Shown in pieces: positions 52,975-62,118 of a stretch of 64,000 nucleotides of DNA. Each line of letters opens with the position of its first letter. Position 1 is the first letter of the stretch. Where the stretch lies: contig CANLNT010000001.1 in the NCBI GenBank assembly GCA_947492825.1, positions 1,302,001 to 1,366,000 of the forward strand. The letters are read 5' to 3'. The DNA is from an uncultured Paracoccaceae bacterium (GTDB lineage Bacteria; Pseudomonadota; Alphaproteobacteria; Rhodobacterales; Rhodobacteraceae). Both the position numbers and the translations under genes were made by a program. Below the pieces are notes generated by a model. It was given only the letters and a program-made list of their open reading frames with translations, was not told the DNA's origin and did not search any database.

Positions 52975-53089
52975 GGGGTGTTGGGCGGCTTTGCGGACGA
53001 ATGCTGACGTTCGTATTCGTTGCACCCTTTGACCGCTTGTCACTATTTTTGAACCAAAATAGATTGAAGCTGCACCCAGAATAGCAGCC

Positions 53090-53716
53090 ATGCCGACTAG
53101 AAAAATGAATGAGCTCGATGAACCTCGTTTTCGACTGTCACGATTGGCTGCACGTTTCCGCCCTACGCCTGAGTCTAATATTAGGAATGTGAACTCAACA
53201 GAGGTTGCGTCGATCATCGCTGGGTTGATGGGCATTGGGCTCTACGCAGATGAGTTTGCCTACCTTGAAGACCCGGAGTTGAACTACTTCGAAATGCTAA
53301 AGATACTTGAGTCCTTTTTGGCGGGTCTCAGTTGGAAGCCGTTGGGCGAAGAACAAGATTTCCGTTTTCTTACAGCAGTTTATGCCGAATTGGGCGTGAG
53401 AGACGACAATTCTGCATATGATGCAATTACACGATGGATGAAGGATGTGGGACGGGAGATGGACGAACGCTTCCACGACCAGTTCGTTGCTGACGGGATT
53501 GAAGCCGAGAAACTGTATGGCTGTTATTACTCACACTCGTCCGTGCTGGGCGGAGACGTCATCCCAAGCGTTGACGACCCGAAGACCCATGATTGGAGTA
53601 TGGAGGGCAACGCCCGTCCAATGAAGGTGTTCGCCGAATGGCTGGCCGCGCATCCTAATGACAAAAGGGAAAATCGTCCCTTCGATGAAGACTTGTTGAC
53701 CGAGCTTTTTGCATAG
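53090..53716 (+). CDS. Hypothetical protein of atypical base composition
   Basis: 208 residues, no signal peptide, no membrane segment and no recognised domain. The centre is helical and acidic (AYLEDPELNYFEMLKILESFLAG), and GLYADEFAYLED precedes it. The codons are clearly AT-richer than those of the flanking genes, and it is an isolated gene next to the ssrA-sulfatase pocket, which suggests recent acquisition. There is no operon partner. Function unknown. Confidence 0.7.
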   Translation: MPTRKMNELDEPRFRLSRLAARFRPTPESNIRNVNSTEVASIIAGLMGIGLYADEFAYLEDPELNYFEMLKILESFLAGLSWKPLGEEQDFRFLTAVYAELGVRDDNSAYDAITRWMKDVGREMDERFHDQFVADGIEAEKLYGCYYSHSSVLGGDVIPSVDDPKTHDWSMEGNARPMKVFAEWLAAHPNDKRENRPFDEDLLTELFA

Positions 53717-53791
53717 TAATTGCAAGTCGTTTTTCTGCGTGGCAGCAAATGACACTTTGGGCTCTTTGCAGACGTTCAGAACCGTGCCAAC

Positions 53792-55108
53792 TCACCTTTC
53801 TGGCACCAGCCCACGCGGGCTGAAGCGCAAGACTAGCAGTAGGATCACCCCCATCGTCAGCAGGCGCATATGAGCGGCACTTTCGATCAGGTGCATTTTT
53901 AGCGCAGAGCCATCGGCCATGCCCGCAGTCACTGCGTTCATCAGCATCAGGCCAAGCGGTTCCACCTGCACCCATAGCCACCAGATCAGGAAGCCGCCCA
54001 AGACTGCGCCGATATTGTTGCCAGAGCCACCGACAATCACCATGACCCAGATCAGGAAGGTAAACCGCAGTGGCTGATAGCTGGTGGGCGTCAGTGTACT
54101 GTCAAGCGTGGTGATCATCGCACCTGCGATGCCACATATGGCAGAGCCAAGGATGAATACCTGCAAATGACGGGCGGTCACGTTTTTGCCCATCGCCTCT
54201 GCCGCGACTTCGTTGTCACGGATCGCGCGCATCATCCGGCCCCAAGGCGAATTCAACGCCCGCTGCGCCATCCACAGGATCACGAGCAAGAAGATCGCGA
54301 AAAGACCCGCGTAAAGCAGTTTCGTAAAGAGCGTTGAGGCGTTGACCGAGTCGAGCCCAAAATCAGCGGCACGTTCCACAAAGGCGGGATCATTTTGCAG
54401 GTCCGTCTCGTAAGGCACCGGACGGGGCAGGCCGACCACGTTCTTGACCCCGCGCGAGAGCCAGTCTTCGTTCTTGAGAACCGCCAAGATGATCTCTGCA
54501 ATGCCGAGGGTCGCGATGGCAAGGTAGTCTGAGCGCAGGCCAAGGGCGGTCTTGCCAATGAGCCAAGCCGCCCCGGCGGCCAGCACGCCACCAAAGAGCC
54601 ACCCCAGAAGGGAGAACCAGTCGGCGTCAAAGGCGTTTAAGCCACCCAGATAACCCGTTGCGGCGGGGTTCACCGCCTCAACCGCGACGACGCCCGCATC
54701 AAAGACCGTGCGGAAGGCAAAGAATCCGATGATAAGAACGGCAAGCGTGGCCCATGTCTTGGCCCGGCCTTTCAGCCGGGTTTGTGCCAGCACAGCGCCG
54801 ACAATTGTGGCCGCACCAAGCAGCAGACCTGCAATGATCGAGATGCCTCCCGCGCTCCAAGCCTCTTTGACGGGCGGCATAGACATCAGCACCGATGCCA
54901 GCCCACCCAGTGCCACAAAGCCCATGATGCCAACGTTGAATAGGCCCGCAAAGCCCCATTGCAAGTTCACTCCAAGCGCCATGATCGCCGAGATCAGCCC
55001 GTAGTTCAGGATGGTCAGCGCGGTGTTGGGGCCCTGCACGATGGCTGTCCCGACCAGCAGGACCACGACCAGGGCAAAGAGAAGCGGGGCACGCATGGAT
55101 TGGGTCAT
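53792..55108 (-). CDS. livM: Branched-chain amino acid ABC transporter permease LivM
   Basis: 438 residues, around ten membrane helices. NLQWGFAGLFNVGIMGF near the start, LRSDYLAIATLGIAEIIL in the middle, and the EAA loop region (RAIRDNEVAAEAMGKNVT) are LivM features. It pairs with LivH to form the channel. The gene overlaps livH by 4 bp and is the last of the operon. Confidence 0.93.
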   Translation of the reverse strand: MTQSMRAPLLFALVVVLLVGTAIVQGPNTALTILNYGLISAIMALGVNLQWGFAGLFNVGIMGFVALGGLASVLMSMPPVKEAWSAGGISIIAGLLLGAATIVGAVLAQTRLKGRAKTWATLAVLIIGFFAFRTVFDAGVVAVEAVNPAATGYLGGLNAFDADWFSLLGWLFGGVLAAGAAWLIGKTALGLRSDYLAIATLGIAEIILAVLKNEDWLSRGVKNVVGLPRPVPYETDLQNDPAFVERAADFGLDSVNASTLFTKLLYAGLFAIFLLVILWMAQRALNSPWGRMMRAIRDNEVAAEAMGKNVTARHLQVFILGSAICGIAGAMITTLDSTLTPTSYQPLRFTFLIWVMVIVGGSGNNIGAVLGGFLIWWLWVQVEPLGLMLMNAVTAGMADGSALKMHLIESAAHMRLLTMGVILLLVLRFSPRGLVPER

Positions 55109-56115
55109 ACCGATTGTCCTTTGAAGAGGCCGGTGGGTTTGAACAGCAGCACGATGATCAGGATCACGAAGGAGACTGCGAACTTGTAGTCGGTGGAAAT
55201 CAGCTGCACGAGCGCATCGGGTTCAAGGTTTTCAGGCAGCAAGTAGCCAAGGACTTTTTTCAGCGGGTAGGTGATGGCGACCTCGGCAAAGGCCACGACA
55301 AAGCCACCGGCGATAGCGCCAATCGGACTGCCAAGTCCGCCAACAATTGCAGCGGCAAAGATTGGCAGTAGAAGCTGGAAATAGGTGAAGGCCTTGAAGG
55401 ATTTATCAAGGCCATAAAGCACGCCCGCGGTGGTCGCCAGCGCGGCCACGATCAGCCATGTGACCATGACCACGCGTTCGGGGTTGATGCCTGACAAAAG
55501 TGCCAAGTCTTCGTTGTCGGAAAAGGCGCGCATGGATTTGCCAGTGCGGGTTTTGTTGAGGAACCAGAACAACAGCACCATGACCACAAGCGCGGTCACG
55601 ACGGTGATCCCTTGGGTGGTTTTCAGGGCGAGACCTTCGTCCAGGCCGGTCATTTCCTTGAAGTTGCGGGCGGTGATAATGAAACGTTCGCCGTCCGAAA
55701 AGTTGATGTCACGCACGCCGATGATGAAGCGGGTCAAGCCGTTCATGATGAACATCACGCCAAGGCTGACAATCACGAGGATCACCGGTTTCGCCTTTTG
55801 CTGGCGGTAGAACCGATAAACCGTCCGGTCGGTGAACAAGAGCAACAGGGCCGTCACCCCGATGCCAAAGGGCAGGGCAAGCAGAGCAGTGGGCAAGGGG
55901 CCAAAGCTGATGCCCATCGCCTGAAACGCCCATGTAAACAGGATCGTCGCCATTGTACCAAAGGCCATCGTATCGCCGTGGGCGAAGTTCGAGAACCGCA
56001 GGATGCCATAGATCAGCGTGACCCCCAGCGCGCCGATGGCAAGTTGCGCACCGTAAGCCAGGCCCGGCACGATCACGAAGTTGGTCAGCACCACAAGGGC
56101 GTTCAGGAAATCCAT
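55105..56115 (-). CDS. livH: Branched-chain amino acid ABC transporter permease LivH
   Basis: 336 residues. YGAQLAIGALGVTLIYGILRFSNFAHGD at the N-terminus and the EAA-like RAFSDNEDLALLSGINPERV loop are LivH features. The ATG at 56115 follows GAGGACCACTGAC, 1 bp after the stop of the small gene upstream; a longer frame to 56169 runs into that gene. With LivM it forms the membrane part of the uptake system. Confidence 0.93.
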   Translation of the reverse strand: MDFLNALVVLTNFVIVPGLAYGAQLAIGALGVTLIYGILRFSNFAHGDTMAFGTMATILFTWAFQAMGISFGPLPTALLALPFGIGVTALLLLFTDRTVYRFYRQQKAKPVILVIVSLGVMFIMNGLTRFIIGVRDINFSDGERFIITARNFKEMTGLDEGLALKTTQGITVVTALVVMVLLFWFLNKTRTGKSMRAFSDNEDLALLSGINPERVVMVTWLIVAALATTAGVLYGLDKSFKAFTYFQLLLPIFAAAIVGGLGSPIGAIAGGFVVAFAEVAITYPLKKVLGYLLPENLEPDALVQLISTDYKFAVSFVILIIVLLFKPTGLFKGQSV

Positions 56116-56116
56116 G

Positions 56117-56455
56117 TCAGTGGTCCTCACAAGTGCCGGTGAGCGTTTCACCGGTGCGGGTATTGGCAAGTTTGGCAGAGCCGTCAGCGACGACCGAGAA
56201 CATCACGGATGATCCGCCAAGGCCGTCCGCATGAAAACCGCGCACGGGGCCGATGATGAACGGCTCTGCCGGAAAACGTTTGTCGCCAAGGCTGACCTGG
56301 CTGATCTTGCGGCGCGGCGGGTCATTCGGGTCTTGCGGGGCGACGAATTGCGTGCGGTCGATGGCAAAGGTCAGCGCCTCGCCATTGTCCATGGCACAGC
56401 GGATATCGTCGGCATGGGCCGTTGTGGCCAGACAGGTGAGGGCGGCGCGGATCAT
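56117..56455 (-). CDS. Small exported protein inside the liv operon (112 residues)
   Basis: The signal peptide is MIRAALTCLATTAHAD; the mature part of about 96 residues contains cysteines in DDIRCAM and the C-terminal TGTCEDH that could pair. The start at 56455 overlaps the stop of the preceding small gene (ATGA), and livH begins 1 bp after its stop, so it is embedded in the operon. No family is recognised. It may be an accessory of the transporter. Confidence 0.75.
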   Translation of the reverse strand: MIRAALTCLATTAHADDIRCAMDNGEALTFAIDRTQFVAPQDPNDPPRRKISQVSLGDKRFPAEPFIIGPVRGFHADGLGGSSVMFSVVADGSAKLANTRTGETLTGTCEDH

Positions 56456-56883
56456 CCGAAGAAATCCTCGCACTGGCCTTGGGTTGACGCCGTCACCATC
56501 CGGCCTGCGTCGTCAAAAATCGTGCGGCTCAACATCGCCTCGCCCACGCGATCGGGCACGACGGTGTCGCCATACCAGCCCAGAAAGACGTCGATGCGTT
56601 CGGGGTCGGCGTTGGGCAGAAGGAAGGTCATGATCGGATCGTCGCCGGTGCGTGGGCTTTCGGGCACGATGGCTGCGGCAAAATCGCCTTCGCGCCATTC
56701 AAACCCGTCGCCCTGTTCGGCCAGCACGACAATACGGTCATCGTCAAACGTGCAGCGCATGAAGGGGTCGTTGCGGCCCTCGGCCACCGCACCAGAGGCC
56801 AGACAGCAAAGTGCCAGTCCCAGCTTCTTCTGGCCGAAATAGTCCCCCGCGGTGCGTCCCGCATGTGCCGCAAGCGCCGTCAT
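56452..56883 (-). CDS. Hypothetical protein inside the liv operon (143 residues)
   Basis: 143 residues with a possible weak hydrophobic stretch (KLGLALCCLASGAVAEG) that may be an N-terminal export signal after ~20 residues. The rest contains CTFDDDRIVVLAEQGDGFEW and an aromatic FLGWYGD. A terminal cysteine sits in GQCEDFFG. It overlaps livF upstream and the next small gene downstream by ATGA on both sides. It resembles the neighbouring small gene in ending with C-E-D, perhaps a divergent duplicate. No known family. Confidence 0.72.
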   Translation of the reverse strand: MTALAAHAGRTAGDYFGQKKLGLALCCLASGAVAEGRNDPFMRCTFDDDRIVVLAEQGDGFEWREGDFAAAIVPESPRTGDDPIMTFLLPNADPERIDVFLGWYGDTVVPDRVGEAMLSRTIFDDAGRMVTASTQGQCEDFFG

Positions 56884-57704
56884 CCGCCCAGAAAGCTCCG
56901 CCGGACATCGTCATCGGCCAAAAGCTCTTTTCCGGTTCCGGTGTGGGCGTTGCGCCCCTGCACCAGAACATAGCCTTTGTCTGCAATTTCAAGCGCTTGG
57001 CGGGCGTTTTGTTCGACCATCAGGATCGGAATGCCGGTGCGCGCGACCTCGATAATGCGGTCAAAAAGTTCGTCCATCACAATCGGACTGACACCGGCGG
57101 TGGGTTCATCGAGCATCAACACCTTGGGTTGGGTCATCAGCGCACGGCCCACGGCAACCTGCTGGCGTTGGCCGCCAGAGAGTTCGCCGGCAGGCTGCAG
57201 GCGCTTTTCCTTGAGGATCGGGAAGAGGTCATAGATCTGCGCCATTGTGTCCGAAAAATCGTCGCGCCGGATGAACGCCCCCATCTCAAGGTTCTCTTCC
57301 ACCGTCATCGAGGTGAAGATGTTAGAGGTTTGCGGCACAAAACCCATACCCTTGACCACGCGGTCCTGCGGGGAAAGCGCGGTGATGTCTTCGCCATCCA
57401 GCACCACGCGACCGGTGTGGATGTTGAGCATCCCGAACACCGCCTTCATCGCGGTGGATTTGCCCGCGCCATTGGGGCCGACGATCACGGCAATCTCGCC
57501 GGGGTTCACGGCGATGGTGCAGTCGTGCAGGATGTCTGGCCCTTTGCCGTATCCGCCGGTCATGGCGTCACCGATCAGAAAGGGCGCATCGCTGGCGGTG
57601 GTCGTGGGGCCGGATTGGCGCACGGGGTCGGCGGTGCTGGTGCTGTCGCGGCCAAGGCTTGCATCCTTGTTGCCACGGCCATCCTGATAGGGGTTGTCGC
57701 TCAT
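56880..57704 (-). CDS. livF: Branched-chain amino acid ABC transporter ATPase LivF
   Basis: 274 residues. Walker A GPNGAGKST, signature LSGGQRQQVAVG and Walker B VLMLDEPTAG are complete. About 40 N-terminal residues (polar, with SDNPYQDGRGNK) precede the usual start of the fold. It overlaps livG by ATGA at 57701-57704. It powers uptake of Leu/Ile/Val or related hydrophobic amino acids. Confidence 0.93.
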   Translation of the reverse strand: MSDNPYQDGRGNKDASLGRDSTSTADPVRQSGPTTTASDAPFLIGDAMTGGYGKGPDILHDCTIAVNPGEIAVIVGPNGAGKSTAMKAVFGMLNIHTGRVVLDGEDITALSPQDRVVKGMGFVPQTSNIFTSMTVEENLEMGAFIRRDDFSDTMAQIYDLFPILKEKRLQPAGELSGGQRQQVAVGRALMTQPKVLMLDEPTAGVSPIVMDELFDRIIEVARTGIPILMVEQNARQALEIADKGYVLVQGRNAHTGTGKELLADDDVRRSFLGG

Positions 57705-58486
57705 ACCGTTGCCACCTGATCTTTGTTCTTCAGTCCGGTGCCCAGATAGGCCTCGATCACCTGTTCGTTGGCCTTGATTTCGTCCAGCGTGCCTTCGGCG
57801 AGAACTTTTCCCTCGGCCATGCAAATCACTGGGTCGCAGAGCCTGCCGATGAAATCCATGTCGTGTTCGATCACCACGAAGGTATAGCCGCGTTCTTCGT
57901 TCAGGCGGATGATGGCGTCGCCGATGGTGTTCAAAAGCGTGCGGTTCACGCCTGCACCAACCTCGTCCAGAAACACAATGCGGGCGTCGACCATCATGGT
58001 GCGGCCCAGTTCCAAAAGCTTCTTTTGCCCGCCAGATACCTGGCCCGCCTTGTGGTCGGCCAGATGTTCGATGGTCAGAAATTCGAGCACCTCATCGGCC
58101 TTTGCACGCAGGGCGCGTTCTTCATCTGCGATACGCTTGCGGCCAAACCATGTGTTCCACAGCGCCTCACCCGACTGGGCACCGGGCACCATCATCAGGT
58201 TTTCGCGGCAAGACATGGACGAAAATTCATGCGCAATCTGGAAGGTGCGCAGCAGACCTTTGTGGAAGAGTTCGTGTGGCGGCAATCCGGTAATGTCTTC
58301 GTCCGCCATTTTCACCCGACCGGAGGTGGGTTGAAGAACGCCCGCGATCACGTTGAAAAGTGTGGTTTTTCCGGCCCCGTTTGGCCCGATCAATCCGGTG
58401 ATTGACCCTTCGGTGATCGATAAGGATGCCCCATCCACGGCGTGAAAGCCGCCAAAGGTTTTCACCAGATTTTCAACAACGATCAT
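57701..58486 (-). CDS. livG: Branched-chain amino acid ABC transporter ATPase LivG
   Basis: 261 residues. Walker A GPNGAGKTT, signature VSGGQKKLLEL and Walker B IVFLDEVGAG are intact. The ATG at 58486 (MIVVENL) is taken as the start; a GTG 15 bases upstream is possible. LivG and LivF would form the ATPase heterodimer. Confidence 0.92.
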   Translation of the reverse strand: MIVVENLVKTFGGFHAVDGASLSITEGSITGLIGPNGAGKTTLFNVIAGVLQPTSGRVKMADEDITGLPPHELFHKGLLRTFQIAHEFSSMSCRENLMMVPGAQSGEALWNTWFGRKRIADEERALRAKADEVLEFLTIEHLADHKAGQVSGGQKKLLELGRTMMVDARIVFLDEVGAGVNRTLLNTIGDAIIRLNEERGYTFVVIEHDMDFIGRLCDPVICMAEGKVLAEGTLDEIKANEQVIEAYLGTGLKNKDQVATV

Positions 58487-58526
58487 GCCGCCCCCGAACA
58501 CATGAAAAACACGTCATAACTTGCAG

Positions 58527-58555
58527 AAACGGCGCGGAAAAACTCCGCGCCGTTT
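58527..58555 (-). promoter_or_regulatory. Strong hairpin between livK and livG
   Basis: AAACGGCGCGGA and TCCGCGCCGTTT form a perfect 12-bp stem with an AAAAC loop. It lies between the livK stop (58574) and the livG start. It has no clear minus-strand T tract, so it more likely stabilises the upstream livK mRNA or attenuates read-through, giving more binding protein than transporter. Confidence 0.6.
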
Positions 58556-58573
58556 CGTTTTCAGACCGCCAGA

Positions 58574-59764
58574 TTAGCGGAACTTGACTGTGTTGATCGC
58601 ACCGTCGCCGATTTCGATCTCGCGGTAGTTACCAGCGGATTCACCCGGTCCGATTAGTTCAACCGCTGTGGCGCCGACGTAGTCGATGTCTTCGCCTGCT
58701 TTCAGCAGCTCGATGGCTTTGGCAAGCTCACCAGGGAAGATTTCGGTGCCCGGTGCGTTGGCGACGTCCATGACGTGATCCTTGAAGTCGGCAGACTGGT
58801 TGGAGCCTGCGGCCTCCATCGCCAGCATGATCAGAGCAGCAGCGTCATAGCTTTCAGGGGCGAAAGCGCCGGTGCCGTCAAAGTCGGTTGCCAGCTCAAG
58901 GAACATTTCAGCGCCTGCGCTGTCGGTGCCGGGGAACTGGCCGAAGGAACCGGATAGTGCGTCACCGATGTCGTCAACCAACTGCTGACCCACCATGCCG
59001 TCGGGCAGCACGAAGGTTTCAAATGCACCGGTGTCGAGCGAGGACTGGATAATGCCCTTACCACCCTGGTCGGTGTAACCGGCCACAACGAGGACTTCAC
59101 CGCCTGCGGCGTCGAGTTCAGCGACTTCCGAGGAATAGTCGGCCTTGCCGTCTTCGTGCGCGGTCGAGATGGTGACGGTGCCGCCAGCGGCTTCGAACGC
59201 AGCCTGGAAGCTGTCGGCCAGACCTTTGCCATAGTCGTTGTTGGTGTAGGTCAGCGCCACTTCTTTGATGCCGCGGTCCATGATGACCTCGGTCATCACA
59301 ACGCCCTGACGTGCGTCAGAAGGCGCGGTGCGGAAGAAGAGGCCATCGTCTTCAGCAGTGGACAGGCCCGGAGATGTTGCAGAGGGCGAAATCATCACAA
59401 CGCCATTGGGGCGTGCGACGTTCTGCAGGATCGCACCGGTCACGCCCGAGCAGTCAGCGCCCATGATGGCGTTGACGCCGTCAGAGGTGACAAGGCGTTC
59501 TGCTGCTGTTTGCGCTGCACCTGCGTCAATGCAGGTACTGTCTGCGCGGATGCCTTCGACGGAAGCACCGTCAAGCAGAGTGCCCGCGGCGTTGACTTCG
59601 GCGATTGCCAGTTCAGCGCCAGCGCCCATGGCTGGTGTGATGGATTCAAGCGGACCAGTGAAGCCCAGGATGATCCCAATTTTGACATCACCGGTGTGGC
59701 CATCGGCCATCGCGCCGGTTGCCATCAGTGCGGTGGCCGCAGTGGCCATCATCAGTTTTTTCAT
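58574..59764 (-). CDS. livK: Branched-chain amino acid ABC transporter substrate-binding protein LivK
   Basis: 396 residues. Signal peptide MKKLMMATAATALMATGAMA, then the type I periplasmic binding fold with VKIGIILGFTGPLESITPAM and the later GVVMISPSATSPGL and ALTYTNNDYGKGLA signature segments. It captures the amino acid for the transporter. It is the first gene of the operon and is followed by a strong hairpin. Confidence 0.92.
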   Translation of the reverse strand: MKKLMMATAATALMATGAMADGHTGDVKIGIILGFTGPLESITPAMGAGAELAIAEVNAAGTLLDGASVEGIRADSTCIDAGAAQTAAERLVTSDGVNAIMGADCSGVTGAILQNVARPNGVVMISPSATSPGLSTAEDDGLFFRTAPSDARQGVVMTEVIMDRGIKEVALTYTNNDYGKGLADSFQAAFEAAGGTVTISTAHEDGKADYSSEVAELDAAGGEVLVVAGYTDQGGKGIIQSSLDTGAFETFVLPDGMVGQQLVDDIGDALSGSFGQFPGTDSAGAEMFLELATDFDGTGAFAPESYDAAALIMLAMEAAGSNQSADFKDHVMDVANAPGTEIFPGELAKAIELLKAGEDIDYVGATAVELIGPGESAGNYREIEIGDGAINTVKFR

Positions 59765-59901
59765 TTGTTTTCTCCCTATTGGATACTCGTTATCCTGTCG
59801 CGCAGATTAGCAGCACGTCAGGGGATGTGAAGCGACATCAAGAGGCAAATCGCCCGATTTTGGCAGAAACCCTAGGTCAAACCGGCACGATTGTGCCTTT
59901 G

Positions 59902-60852
59902 TCAGGGGTTGATCGGCAAAAAGTGGATCGCCGTACGGGTGGCCACGAAAGTCGTATTGGGATTGCGGCCGCGCGGTTCGCCGGGGGCGGCATAGTTTAG
60001 TTCATCATTCATGATGCGGTGGCCGTCAAAGAAATCAATGTGATCCCCACCCGCCGTGGCAGAGGATTCGCCGATGTTGTCGAAGAAAACGATGCCGGGC
60101 GTGCCAGAGACCAGATCATAGACCGATGCGCCGGTCCGGTCGCGGCTGATGGTGTAGCGAGTGAACCGCCAGAAAGAGCTGATATGGTCAAACACCCGCT
60201 GCGCGCGGGCGTCATGGGGCACTTCGATATGGCCGCCGCAGGCGCGGTGGTTGGCGCGGTGCACAATAAGCCGGACACCCGGTGCTGCCCGCATGTGAAA
60301 GCCAATGTCAGCACGGCCAAGTGCCACTGACAGACGGATCGCACATTGATTGGTGATCCCGTCACCGCTGGCACCGGGTGAGCGGCAGGGCTTGCCGCCG
60401 CTTTCAACAAAACGCCCGTATTCACGGCGCATGACAGCGGCACTGGGAATGCGCGGTGTGGTCACAGATAAGGTGTCTTGCGTTTCGGTGGGCGGTGGTG
60501 CGGCGGCGGCCACGGCCACAGAGCGGGGGGCCAGATTAGCGCGGGCGGCCAGATCATCGAGCAGGCCAAGTGTGTCGCGACCAGCGATCCCGTCACCTGA
60601 GCGGCCATTTGAAGTCAGACCGTTGTCTTCTTGGAATTTGCGCACGGCCTCGAAGGTTTCAGAGCCATAACCCCCATCCAGCATACCGTCTGCGGTCTGG
60701 CTGCGGCGCAGCGTCGCGATACGCAGATCCTGCAAGGCCTGTTGCAGCAAGCGCACTGCGGACGCGTCATTCTCGCCCCGGCGCATCGGCGGGGCATTGT
60801 CGGCAGCGCGTGCAAGGCGGGCATTACCCACGAAAAGACGGCTGGTCAGCAT
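59902..60852 (-). CDS. Peptidoglycan-binding protein with Tae4-like amidase domain
   Basis: 316 residues. N-terminal residues ~35-115 match a PG_binding_1 domain (AVRLLQQALQDLR, FEAVRKFQEDNGL). An alanine/proline linker (AVAAAAPPPTE) follows. The C-terminal ~150 residues contain NQCAIRLSVALGRADIGFH, matching the catalytic cysteine motif of Tae4 amidases, and GIVFFDN with GDHIDFFDG, the expected histidine region. These NlpC/P60-related enzymes cleave gammaGlu-DAP bonds in peptidoglycan and are best known as type VI secretion effectors. There is no signal peptide. The start at 60852 follows GGGGGA; earlier ATGs at 60897 and 60918 lack such support. No T6SS gene or immunity gene is in the window. 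Confidence 0.8.
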   Translation of the reverse strand: MLTSRLFVGNARLARAADNAPPMRRGENDASAVRLLQQALQDLRIATLRRSQTADGMLDGGYGSETFEAVRKFQEDNGLTSNGRSGDGIAGRDTLGLLDDLAARANLAPRSVAVAAAAPPPTETQDTLSVTTPRIPSAAVMRREYGRFVESGGKPCRSPGASGDGITNQCAIRLSVALGRADIGFHMRAAPGVRLIVHRANHRACGGHIEVPHDARAQRVFDHISSFWRFTRYTISRDRTGASVYDLVSGTPGIVFFDNIGESSATAGGDHIDFFDGHRIMNDELNYAAPGEPRGRNPNTTFVATRTAIHFLPINP

Positions 60853-60958
60853 ATTAAATCCCCCAAAATCATCAAATGTCGCATAAATATGCGGCATTTG
60901 ACCATGGAGAGACTGCACCTGTCTAGGCTAGGGCAACCAGACCCCCCGCCTTGCGCGA

Positions 60959-61960
60959 TCAGATCGACAAGCGCGATGACTGTGAACCGCGCTCGCGATA
61001 AGGCGTGGTTTTATAGTGCGACCGGTAGCATTTGGAGAAATGCGAAGGTGAGGCAAAGCCGCAGGCAAGGGCCACATTGATCACTGTCATGTCGGTCTGC
61101 ATCAGTAAGTTGCGGGCCTTTTGCAGGCGCAATTCCATGTAGTACCGTTTCGGGCTGCGCGACAGGTAGCGGCGGAACAGACGCTCAAGCTGACGGGTCG
61201 ACATGCCCACCTCTTGGGCGAGGATCGCCGGGCTGATCGGCTCTTCGAGGTTCTGTTCCATCATCTGGATGACACGCGACAGTTTTGGATGGCGCACACC
61301 GATGCGGGTCGGAATCGAAAGGCGTTGCGTGTCCTGATCGGTGCGGATCGAGGAATAGATCAGAATATCAGCCACGGCGGTTGCCAATTCCTCTCCATGA
61401 TCCTCTGCGACAAGCTTGAGCATCAGATCGACCGAGGCGGTGCCACCGGCAGTGGTGATCCGGTTGCCGTCGATCACGTAGATCGACTTGGTCAGGGTGA
61501 CATCTTCAAATTCCTCGACAAAGCTGTCCTGATTTTCCCAGTGGATCGTAGCCTTTTTGCCGTTTAGCAGGCCGGCGCGGGCCATTGTGTAGCCAGCAGT
61601 GCAGAGGCCCGCCATGGTCACGCCGCGCCGCGCCTCACGGCGGACCCAGTTCAGTACCTTCTTGTTGGTCGCGTGCTGGATGTTCACACCGCCACACAGC
61701 ATGATCGTGTCGTCGCGGTCGAGTTCGATCAGCCCATCGTCAACCTGAAAGGTGCAGCCGTTCGAACAGGTCGCCGGTTGGCCGTCTTCGGCCAGAATTT
61801 GCCAGCTATAGAGCGTTTTACCTGCTGTGCGATTGGCGATGCGCAGGCATTCGATGGCGGCCGCAAAGCACAGCATGGTGAAATCGTCGAGCAGCACAAA
61901 AACGAAGCGCCGGGGCTTGCCAGAGTGGTCCACATCAACGGTTTGGGGTTCGATCAGCAT
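60959..61960 (-). CDS. GlxA-type AraC regulator
   Basis: 333 residues. The N-terminal DJ-1/PfpI-like domain (FVFVLLDDFTMLCFAAAIECLRIANR) carries a cysteine in AGLCTAGYTMARAG, and the C-terminal AraC domain has SPAILAQEVGMSTRQLERLFRR and INVALACGFASPSHFSKCYR. This family regulates amine, arginine or betaine catabolism in several proteobacteria. It is divergent from class II DAHP synthase; no target is obvious. It ends near the Tae4-like gene on the same strand. Confidence 0.92.
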   Translation of the reverse strand: MLIEPQTVDVDHSGKPRRFVFVLLDDFTMLCFAAAIECLRIANRTAGKTLYSWQILAEDGQPATCSNGCTFQVDDGLIELDRDDTIMLCGGVNIQHATNKKVLNWVRREARRGVTMAGLCTAGYTMARAGLLNGKKATIHWENQDSFVEEFEDVTLTKSIYVIDGNRITTAGGTASVDLMLKLVAEDHGEELATAVADILIYSSIRTDQDTQRLSIPTRIGVRHPKLSRVIQMMEQNLEEPISPAILAQEVGMSTRQLERLFRRYLSRSPKRYYMELRLQKARNLLMQTDMTVINVALACGFASPSHFSKCYRSHYKTTPYRERGSQSSRLSI

Positions 61961-62118
61961 CTAAGTCTTTCTGCTGGCATTTTGAGTCTGGAAAGCACAA
62001 CACCTTTTTACGCGCCCGATCAAGAGCAAACGCAGCCGATTTGCCATTGGCCCCGCCTGCAGAGGTGGCTATAAGCGCAGACTGATAACGCGGATTTGCA
62101 ACCCTTAGGAGCAAGACA

